The position numbers and the translations under genes are program-made. A stretch of 64,000 nucleotides of DNA from Nepenthes gracilis. Lineage: Eukaryota > Streptophyta > Magnoliopsida > Caryophyllales > Nepenthaceae. A model generated the notes under the pieces. That model searched no databases. It saw nothing but the letters and a program-made list of their open reading frames with translations, and was not told the DNA's origin. Each line of letters begins with the position of its first letter. The stretch's first letter is position 1. The DNA is taken from the NCBI GenBank assembly GCA_033239525.1, contig BSYO01000033.1:6997501-7061500 (forward strand). The letters are read 5' to 3'. Below, one piece after another: positions 55,091-64,000 of this stretch.

Positions 55091-57411
55091 CACACAATAT
55101 TTTAAATATTCCAAATCTGCCTTCCAAAGGCACAGCCACTCTCTCGCCACTTTCTCCTCACAGACGCCCTTCCCTCTCAAAACCCTATCTCGAAGCCAAT
55201 TCTTTCTCGATAACCTGCCTTCTCTCGCCACAATATCTTCTCTTCTCTCTCGAAGCCAATCCTCCATCTCTCAAAAACCTACCTTCTCTCTCTCCCAGCC
55301 AATCTTCCCTCTCTCGAAACCCTAACTTCCCTGTATCTCGAAATCCTCTCTCGCAGCCGCACTCCCTCGAAACCATACGCTTCTCTCTCTCTGCTACTTT
55401 CGCATTCCGATTGAGCATCTGTTCGAAATTGAGGTACGTGATACTTTCGTTTGGAATTAATCGTTTTGAATCGATTTAATCCATACTAGCATTTGCCTGT
55501 GAACTTTTTTTCTGTTTTCTGGCTCCACTTGGATTTCGATTTGATACAATTTCATGTTAAGTTGGCTCTTGCGATTTCGATACATACAATTTCTTAGTTG
55601 GATTTCGATCCATACAATTTCGATTGGATTTCGATTTGAACTCGCGCAAAATTGCTCTATACATGGAGGGATGATTTAGTGACTTTGATGGAAACGATTA
55701 CTTCGATTGTGAGGAGAGTTTGTAAACTAATTCATATGTGGTGTTGATTCTTAGTTGGATATTGTTGTTACTTTGACAGTTTTTATGTTTCTAGAGGATG
55801 GGGTCAATTTAGAGCTTTTGACAATTGTGGTTAATGACGGATGTTCAGGGATTTGCCAATTAACAATGTATATTTTGAGGATGATCCGATCAAGAAAATG
55901 GATGCTATTGAGGAATAGAACTTTTTTTTTTCTGGACAATTCTAAGGCTAGACCAGTGGAAGTCCTGGAGCATATTTCTGAGTGTTGTATCAAATGATGG
56001 GTACCAGCAAGTTTTTTGGTGTGCCTTTGGAGGCAACAAAGTCAAGTGCATGAGACTTTTTGAAAGATATTTGGATAAGAGGTTGAATGATCTCAAATCT
56101 TCTAACTTCCACAACAAATTCACAAGAAGTGGCAAGAAATCTCTCTAAAGAGTCAACTCCACTTACTGAAACTCGATGATTTGTTGTTGTTGCAGTATCT
56201 TTTCAGACAGCCAGAAATGCAGCAAAGTCAAACCCACTTCACACATTCAAATAGTGTAAAACGGCAAGAAAATCCCAATTAGACTCGATTTCTGAAGTTC
56301 ATCTTCCTAAAGTCATCCTATTTCGTGAAATTAAGATTTTATTGTTATAGTTGTATCTTTTTAAGAAATCACTTCACACAAATTCAAAGAAAATCCCAAT
56401 TAGACATAATTTCTGAAGGGCATCTTTCTAAAAGATCAACCCCACTTAGTGAAACTTAAACAGACAAAGACAAAGGAAAGTCAAAATCACTTCACACACA
56501 CTTGAATACAGGTAGAAAAAGGGACAGACCAGATACAAACTCAAATCCCAGCAAAAAATTAAGTGTGCAGACTCAAGGGCTAGGAAACTTTCTGAGAAGC
56601 TTAAATGAGACTTAAAAAGTGCTTTTGGCTGAAGCTTGAATATGGAGCTTCCATGGAAAGCTTGATTAGAAGCTGAAACTAGAGGACGATGAGATTATAA
56701 TAGTATCAGAATATGCTTTAAGGCATTTGGAAGAATTCCACCCAGACAACTCTTCAACAAAAGCTTTGGCAGGATACACATTAGCTGTTTTCGTGTGTGT
56801 CTACTACTAGGAGATCTGGATTCTGAACTGTTATAAATAGAAAATGTTGCTAAGAACTCATTTCTGCATTGCTTCCATTAATGTTAGCTTGAGGAAGATA
56901 CAAGAATGACTCCAAATTACATCATACACCAGAAATTCGAATAAAGAGCTCATATCGGCTTGGTTTAAGGTTTAATGAGAAAAACTACAAAAACTACGGG
57001 GAAATAAAATGGTATAATACTAGAAAAATAGAAACTATAGAAGCTAATAAAATATATTTTATTAGATTTGCATAATGTAAAACTATGAAGTTGTGGTGCT
57101 GCTAATGTCAATCATAGTAAGATTTAATGTGATTTATACTTAGGATTTTAAGAGTCTTGTTTATTTTTTTTTGAAAATTTTTCATGGTTTTTTTGGTGTT
57201 TGCTGACGCATGGATTTGTGCTATGTCCAGTGGCCTTTCTCTTTTTGTTGATTGGTGATTGAGGCTATGTTTTGCACTTGGATGACTCTCCTTACGATTG
57301 ATATTAATTATGTTTTTACGTATTGTAATGTTCTTTTTATATCAATTGTCAGTTAGTTGTGTGCTATGTATGAAATTGTGTTAGCTTCCTTATATTTGTA
57401 TATATTATTAT

Positions 57412-58346
57412 TTGTTATTACAGTTTATGGATCAATTACACTCCAAGTTTTCCAACGAGAAGACAAAGAAGATAGCTATCATTATAGTCCAATGGATCGT
57501 AATTTGCTGTACCTTTTGGTGGTATTTATGTGTCTTAGGTGCAATTTTAATTGTTGGACAGCCCAAACATATTATTATAAGATTTTATAATCTTGATTTC
57601 TATAAAAAAAGAGAATACATCAACAAAATCATACATGGTAGTGATACAACTTGTATTAACATGTTGAGGATGTGTAGACCCGCGTTTCTCAAACTGTGTG
57701 AGATGTTAACGACTAGTGCGGGACTTCGTCTATCAAAACGCATGCTAGTTGATGAGCAAGTGGTAATGTTCTTGCACATTCTTGCACATCATGTGAAAAA
57801 TAGGGTGGTTGCACATAATTTTCAGAGGTTGGGTGAGACGGTGAGTAGAATATTTAATAACTTTATATTACGTAATGATATCACATGTTTTCATATAGGT
57901 ACTTATTACTTAGTTAATGCGGGATATGTAAATTGTAATGGATTTCTTGCACCATTTAGAGGGTAAAGATACCATTTAAATGAATGGCGTTAAGGCCATC
58001 AACCAAGAACAACGGAAAAATTTTTAATATGAAATATGCTGCTGCTCGTAATGTTATTGAAAGGTGTTTTGGATTGCTGAAAATGCAGTGGGAAATCCTT
58101 AGAAGTCCATCATTTTATCCCGTCAGAACACATAATCGAGTTATCATTGCTTGTTGCCTACTGCATAATTTTATAAGAAATGAGATGGAATATGATCCTA
58201 TTGAGGATGAATGCAATGACATGCATCACGAGGACTTTTGTGACGAAGATGCAGATATGATAACACAACTAGATCCTACTGATGGTTGGAGTGCATTTAG
58301 AAATAATTTGGCAAATGCTATGTTCAACGAATGGAGAAATCATTGA
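57412..58346 (+). pseudogene. Harbinger transposase, catalytic middle deleted
   Basis: The N-terminal part has YINKIIHGSDTTCINMLRM and LAHHVKNRVVAHNFQRLGET, the helix-rich region before the DDE domain. The C-terminal part has YYLVNAGYVNCNGFLAPFRG, then stops at 57964 and 57982, and ARNVIERCFGLLKMQWEIL with the catalytic Glu. Between FNNFILRND and YYLVNAGY roughly 100 residues expected in this family are missing, including both catalytic Asp. The enzyme could not cut DNA. The last 120 codons (57984-58346) are open. Confidence 0.88.
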
Positions 58347-58549
58347 ATTTTGTTATAGTTAATTTGAGTGTTGACATTAATGTGTTTGCTGTTCCATATC
58401 ATCAATTTTATATTCACTTCTTCGAATGTTATATGTTTGTTGTCACAATTATCAATATTGTTGTTCCATATCATTTATATAGCATCTTTGGTTAAAACTT
58501 TTTGGGTTCACTCTTTCACCATTATTATAACAGATCAAAGTAGTTAAAC

Positions 58550-59402
58550 ATGTCACAATCAGAAAAAGATAGCAAAAGAAGATGGGAGATCCATGAAGAC
58601 GAAGCTCTTGTTGCTAGTATGGTTGAGTTATATAATACCGGTACACACAATGCTAACAATGGTTTCAAGTCAGGTTACTTACTGGAGTTAGAGAGGATTT
58701 TACGACAAAAATTGCCAAATTCGTCTTTGAAGGCAACGCCACATTGTTTCTAGGATAAAGACGTTGAAAAATGATTGGGGTGTTAACACTTCCAGATTTG
58801 GGTGGGATGATTCACGAAAAATGGTTGTTGCGGAACCACACGTGTGGAATGTGTACATATCGGTATGGTAGTTGTTTTTCATTTTTAATTGCTTCTTAAG
58901 ATTACTTATTAATCTAGCATCTATTATATATTAACAATGACTGTGATATACTTTGTGTTTGGAGATAGAGCCACAAGGGAGCTGCTATTTGGAGAAAAAA
59001 ATATTCCCATATTTCGAAGATTTGTCAATGATCTATGGTAAAGATTGTGCAACAGGGGCAGATGCACAAATTGACGAGGACATCATTGCTGAGCTGCAGC
59101 TTAATGAACTAGAGAACGAGCAGTGGATCATGAATAATGTTCCAGAAGTGGGGATTGAAGTCTTACTTGGCACTAATGATTCCCTGAGTCAAAATGTACC
59201 GCATGTGTTAACTTCAACTGAACCAAGGACGTCCAAGGGAAGGAAACAGAAGGCTAGTACAGATATGACAAAACTAGTTGATTCTATTATCCACGCAGCT
59301 GATTCATTGACTACAAATATTGGCAAGCTCGTTGAAATGTTGAGCAAAAGCTTAGAAAACAACACGCAGGAGCAAAAGACAACGCAATTATATACTATGT
59401 AG
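58550..59402 (+). pseudogene. Harbinger Myb/SANT-like accessory protein
   Basis: ATG at 58550 opens RRWEIHEDEALVASMVELY, the first helix of the Myb/SANT-like (Myb_DNA-bind_3) domain, and continues to a TAG at 58751-58753. The remainder is found in other frames, then, after an intron-like AT-rich gap (58870-58965), in 58953-59402. There PYFEDLSMIYGKDCATGADA is the conserved C-terminal part of the domain, followed by a helical tail. In this superfamily the protein helps the transposase bind its ends and enter the nucleus. Confidence 0.82.
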
Positions 59403-59739
59403 GCTGAAATTCGTTCATTATCGACGAGTGAAAGAAATGCAGCATATATGAAATGAATACGTGATCCGATACTAATGGTGGGCCTACTTAGTATTCTACC
59501 GGAACAAAGATTAAAATTTATCAAACAATTTGTACTTCAAAATATGTGGCTATCAAACAATTTGTAATTTTTTTTTTCTACTACTCCAACGTTGTAATGA
59601 ATGGTTGTGATATTTTGAAGATTAGATTTTGTTTAATATGCTGCATAAGATGCCAAGCTAATGCAAGTTTAATATGTAGGTTTGGGGTTACGTGATAAAT
59701 TATACGGGAATGTTACTACTTGACCTATATGTTTTTTTA

Positions 59740-60180
59740 TTGTGTTTATTAAAATTTTAATTGTACGCAGTTTTTACATGATATTTTTTCAGAAATATAA
59801 TTTTATTATTTTTATTTGTATGTATTTTAATTGGAGTATGATGATATTTTTTAATTTTTTGTATTGTAAAAAAATTTATTTTAATAATAAATTATGTATA
59901 CTAAATAATATGTATAATAAATATATATTATATTATATTATATAAAATAATATGATAATTATAATATGTATAATTTTTGTATTATTTTTATAATGTGTAA
60001 TATATTATATATTTATTAAATATGTATTTTACATGATACAATAATATAGTATATTAAATAATAATTCTTAATAATATGTACATAATATATATATAATTAT
60101 GTATATATATGTCATATAATATATATAAAAATATGTACATATATACATGTGTGTTATTTTATATAATATATTCCTATAAT
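59740..60180. repeat. Very AT-rich tract inside the Harbinger element
   Basis: Almost pure A/T with many TATAAT/ATATAT words; no coding sequence. It may form hairpins in single-stranded DNA. Confidence 0.85.
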
Positions 60181-60394
60181 TAATAAGGATAAAAGCGTCA
60201 TTCGGATAAATTCTCACATTATTTCTCATATAATTTTACAAACCAAATATTAAAATACAAATTTTTAACTAATTCTATTCTAACAACCAAATATATAAAT
60301 AACAATTATTAACTCTATTACCATCTAATTCTATTCCCTGAAAATAGCTATTCTATCCCACTTTATTCCATTTCAACAACCAAACGTGCCGTTA

Positions 60395-60535
60395 TAGAAA
60401 ATGGGATAGAGTTGCTGTTAATGAGGCCTGGTTGTCTTCTGGATTGGCTTATAGTACTAGATTTGAACTCAAATATTTTGTATCATTCACATTGTATCCT
60501 TGTTCAGGGGGAGAAGGCTATTAAGAGAATATCCC
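60395..60535 (+). pseudogene. L1-type LINE endonuclease remnant, right part
   Basis: Resumes after the TTA duplication with a WDRVAVNEAWLSSGLAYSTRF frame, the RVLVN-W-S block near the end of plant L1 endonucleases. Similarity ends at about 60535, next to a - strand Copia remnant. No reverse transcriptase part was found. Confidence 0.65.
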
Positions 60536-61710
60536 TCAACACGAGCTTCTTCCTATTACTTATCTGCAAGAAAACATCCATAATATCAACCACCCTCGAC
60601 GAATCATTGTTTTCCATCTTCTGTACCTAGTAATCCTCGAGCTTATAAGAAATGAGATGCTTCCTTAATATTGCATTGCGTGAGGATCCGTTATTTATCA
60701 CTCAACTTGTCTTGTGGCTTATGAAATTCTGTGACTTGTCAGTGTCAACAACTAGAAAGCCATCGTAGGCAGAGATCAAAGCCCACCATCATGATCCCTC
60801 CTCTTGTTACTTGTTATCTACCTCTTTCTCTTACTTTTGCTTAAAGAAATCTCGTTTCATATCTCATTTCTTGCAACAATAATAACAATTAATGTCTTTA
60901 ATCTTGGACCTATTGTGGCTCCTTTCTAACTTTCCACCCCTCTCCATCAATCTCGTGTTCTCGCGGCTACGTGTTATGGCTAAGGCACTTGACTTTTTTA
61001 AAACCCCATCACTTGGATCAGTTGTGGCTACTCTTTAACCTTTTGCTTCTCTTTTTCGATCTCCCATTCCCACAATTGCTTGTTGTGACAACGTTCTTGA
61101 CTATCCCGAAACAACAATTGCTTGTTGTGCCAACTCTCCAACTTTTCACTTCTCATTCTTAAGCAAAGGAGTGATGATCTCATCAAGACTGAGTGCGTTT
61201 TCTTCAAACAACACTGTCACATATGATCGTATGATGTCGGCAATGAAACCAACAACGCCAATGCATTGTCATCCTTATTGGTCTTCTCATTAAGTACAGA
61301 CATTTGTATCACAATTCAATTGAACTTGTTCAAATATTTCTTGAAATTTCACCATTCTGATAATCGAAGGTCATAGAATTTATTCTTCGCATGCAATCTC
61401 GTCGTTAAAGATTTAAATTTATATCGGTCCTCAAGTTTCATCCAGTCATTTGCTGAATTTGACAAAGTAATAATTTCTCAAAAAGTATTATTTATAAGAA
61501 ATAATTTTATCATGCAATTGCCCAAGTCCCTCATCTTGCAACTCTTTATCCTTTGATTTCTTTGGTTTGTCATCCTTATTTAATGCTTTATAATTCTTTT
61601 TTAGGTTAAAATATTCTTCATCATTTCTTATTAAAGAATAAAATTATTTTACCCATTGATAAGTTCTTTGATGATACACCATCAAATGTAGTTTTTTTGC
61701 ACTAAAAGAC
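60536..61710 (-). pseudogene. Copia gag/protease remnant on the - strand
   Basis: Read on the - strand, the region has a degraded gag with a spoiled zinc knuckle near 60845-60890 (CYYC...K..DMKRDF, with a stop where Gly is usual). Lys/Ser-rich sequence lies before it. There is no long frame. It ends near a primer-site-like sequence (complement of 61714-61730), where the 5' LTR would begin to the right. Confidence 0.5.
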
Positions 61711-62450
61711 CTACTCTGTGATACTACTAATCATGAGTCAAATCACGACGCAACAGAAGTAAAAGCCGAATGCTTGGTCAAATATCAACAATTCTTTTCT
61801 CCCAATTGAATATGAAGAATAAACACATAACCAAATATATATAAGTTGAATAATTAATTTAATGTGAAAAACTTCTTAACTATAGAAAAATTATGGGTCA
61901 AAACTTTGAGTCTTTTACAATAACTAATGTGAATAATTAATTAAGACTAACCTCAACACACTTAACAATAGATAAGAGTAAAATACATTGAGAGAAAAGA
62001 ACAATCAATCGGTAATACGTCTTATAATTAAGATTATAATAATATACCTGAATTTAATGAGAAAAAGAACTCTAATCTGACTTCAACCGGTTATTGAAAA
62101 CTTTCCCTTCATCTCTTCTTTCTTTTCTCTATTTATTGTGGTGCCTATTGTATTTTTTGTTCAGATTACTGCCCTAAAATAAAATAAGACCTTTTATACT
62201 CCTATTTGTGTCTAAAAGCTAGCTTTAGCGATCAAACGTGACAGGCAAAAACTATCTCTGCTCGTAGGTGTTGAACAAGTGCACCACATGTGTTGATGCC
62301 ATTGCTATTGGCACAGTGTGTCTTCTCCTGCACTTCATAAGCGTGCCCGACACTACCAATGGTGTCTCTTTGCCTCCTTGAGTGCCATTGTAATCCAATC
62401 TCCTACGCCTCTTAAATCTTTTGCTTGAGGGGATCCTCACACCAAAACCG
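61711..62450 (-). repeat. Probable Copia LTR on the - strand
   Basis: Follows the primer-site-like sequence. It shares block order with 49755-50560 ('ggtaatacgtc' near 62010, then a CTTC/TTTCT-rich stretch near 62105-62140). No second LTR of the same element is in the window. Confidence 0.45.
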
Positions 62451-63816
62451 AGTAGGTATGAGATTTATATGAAAGTGATTTAAAATTTAACATGTGTAGT
62501 TAAACTTATAAATAGTGAAGATTTTATGTACTCATGGTTCCATGATTTTACCACTTAATTTATAAAGAGGTTTTCACGTTATGCGTTTTCGTATCTTATA
62601 ATTATTATTATTATGCAGCTATTTTCAATTGGCAATTTGCATCGATTTTGTACCTCGATGCATTTTAAGGAGCTGCTTCCTCTGGCCTCTTGGTAGGCCT
62701 CGCCCGTGCTCGGGGCCGTGGTGCCTTATCTGTCTTTGGCTTGGCTTGCTGTCGTCGGTATAGGTTTGACTACTAGTGGCCCTCGGTGTGTTGGTTTCTC
62801 TGCTGTTTGATTGCCTTTATGGGGATCTTTCTTTGTTTGGCATTGCTGCGGGCGTATAGCTCTGCCATGGTTTGTAATGTCGTTTTCAAGATTTGGTGAT
62901 GCTTGTTTTGGGATGGTATTGCCTGCGTCAGTGTTCTGCAATGCTGCAAGGCGGGATGGTAGATAATGTATCAACTTGTTGATTTTCGGCTAGTCTTCTT
63001 TGGTGTTGAGGGGGCTTAGGGCCGGTTGCTAAGGTGGTTTGCGCAGATTCTGTAGGAAGCGCAATGGATGCCGATCCTTCGATGGCTGATCATTTTGGCT
63101 GGATTGGGTAGGTTAGGATTAGACTAGCCTACTTGTGCAATGATATTGTTGGCGCATGCGAGGAGGATCTTGGGCTCTGTTTTGCATTTCACGCCACGAG
63201 TGGCTTAAATATCGATGCAACCGCCGCTTGTTGGGAGTGCAATTGAGGCGGTGGGTGCATTCGGCTATGTTGTGGTTTTCTCTTTGCGGGGTGTGATTGG
63301 TGAGGCTATGCCGCTGATGTCCGATCTTGTGTTCTAGCCGGTTTGCAAATCTGCGATGTTGGGCACTTCTTTGGATGGAACCTGCTCATGCTGAAGCCTC
63401 TATGGGTTTCAGCTTGCTCTCTGAAGCCTCTGTTTTTTTGCGGTGCACTGGGTGTGGCCTTCGGTGCAGATGTGCATTGGTTCATATGCTGCAAGTGTTG
63501 ATGGTGGTTGCTGGGAGTAGCTGGCCCACTGGTTGCTGATGGCTGAGTTGAAGCAATGAATGGTGTCCCCTTTTTGTTGCTCCTTGGTGGCATTTATGCA
63601 TGTTTTTTTAATTTGTTATGTTAGTGGGCTGAGTAGACTTCGGCCTATTTTGGAAATGCTCATCATTTTGATGTTTTTGTTGTACTTAGTGGCTCGGGGA
63701 ATGCCCTAACTTTTAATGTCTTATCTCCTTGTTAAAATACTTGGAGATAATGCATTGATTTTGTAAATTTTTTCTCCCATGAATCCAAAATTCTTACTTA
63801 CAAAAAAAAAAAAAAA
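62451..63816 (+). mobile_element. Probable retroposon 3' end with poly(A)
   Basis: The GC- and T-rich + strand sequence from about 62640 ends in an A-run of 15 at 63802-63816. Composition changes sharply after the A-run. Broken frames show no firm domain; a LINE or other retroposed sequence is likely. The two - strand frames (62974-62726 and 63593-63306) look like chance openings in the GC-rich stretch. Confidence 0.4.
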
Positions 63817-64000
63817 TATTATTATTATAATTGTGTATGTTATCATTTTTTTTCTCATAAATTCAGACAAAATGTTCATTTTTTGATCTTAGAAGAGCTT
63901 AGTTCTTCACTTTATGTTGACAAAGGTTGGCTTGACCACCACTAGCAAGTGGTAATAAATACAAGCTGCATGTATGTGTTGTTTGAATTAATGGAGTTCA
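63817..64000. other. Right edge, noncoding
   Basis: AT-rich sequence with no gene, repeat or RNA that I recognise. Confidence 0.4.

Larger units (their letters stand above)
54896..60391 (+). mobile_element. PIF/Harbinger DNA transposon (5.5 kb) with TTA duplication
   Basis: Terminal inverted repeats pair TGGTATGTTTGG (54896) with the complement of CCAAACGTGCCG (ends 60391). The 3-bp TTA duplication lies at 54893-54895 and 60392-60394. It carries two + strand genes, a DDE transposase and a Myb/SANT-like protein, which is the two-gene set of the superfamily. LINE sequence on both sides confirms the borders. Both genes are damaged. Confidence 0.88.

Overview
This window is plant nuclear DNA, most likely from a eudicot. 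It has low gene density, AT-rich introns and plant LTR retrotransposons of the Copia, Sirevirus, Tat and Tekay types. It also holds an L1-type LINE, a PIF/Harbinger DNA transposon, endogenous caulimovirid (plant pararetrovirus) sequence and a tRNA-Pro-like sequence. The species cannot be read from the sequence.

The only host gene I recognise is a broken, greatly expanded nucleoporin gene of the Nup98 family on the + strand, from about 7.6 kb to 51.7 kb. A short first exon (7628-7646) is followed by up to six diverged tandem copies of one FG-repeat exon (about 8.1, 9.1, 10.3, 11.5/17.2, 19.1 and 20.4 kb), each with related flanking intron. The C-terminal exons lie at 47377-51664 and include most of the Nup98 autopeptidase domain, but not its HFS cleavage site. 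Stops, a frameshift, a damaged splice donor and insertions inside exons show that this copy is a pseudogene.

The gene has been opened by nested insertions. A Sirevirus-like element with paired LTRs (11630-17162, 5-bp duplication GATTT) splits FG exon 4. A Tat-lineage Ty3/gypsy element (about 20413-28850) truncates FG exon 6. It carries two RNase H regions, 40-bp tandem repeats and an antisense Transposase_28-like gene. Next comes a caulimovirid cluster (about 28857-44825), itself split by the 3' part of a Tekay-type gypsy element (about 33955-39605). The cluster holds an inverted fragment (28857-29580), a coat protein-protease-reverse transcriptase fragment (29700-33410), and a third unit. 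That third unit begins with a leader containing repeated four-codon uORFs and a movement-protein start. It resumes after the Tekay element with a zinc-knuckle ORF, two overlapping accessory ORFs, a promoter and a tRNA-Met primer site, and shows no protease or polymerase.

Left of the nucleoporin gene lie a decayed Copia polyprotein on the - strand (3343-6873), tandem repeats (2262-2540) and a W-box-rich LTR-like region (1-735). Right of it lie an L1-type LINE (from about 52800) split by a 5.5-kb PIF/Harbinger element (54896-60391, duplication TTA), a - strand Copia gag/LTR remnant (about 60540-62450) and a poly(A)-tailed retroposon end (to 63816).

The most unusual features are the amplified phase-1 FG exon, the polymerase-less viral unit with its MHHL uORFs, and the roughly 700-bp viral inverted repeat that could form double-stranded RNA.
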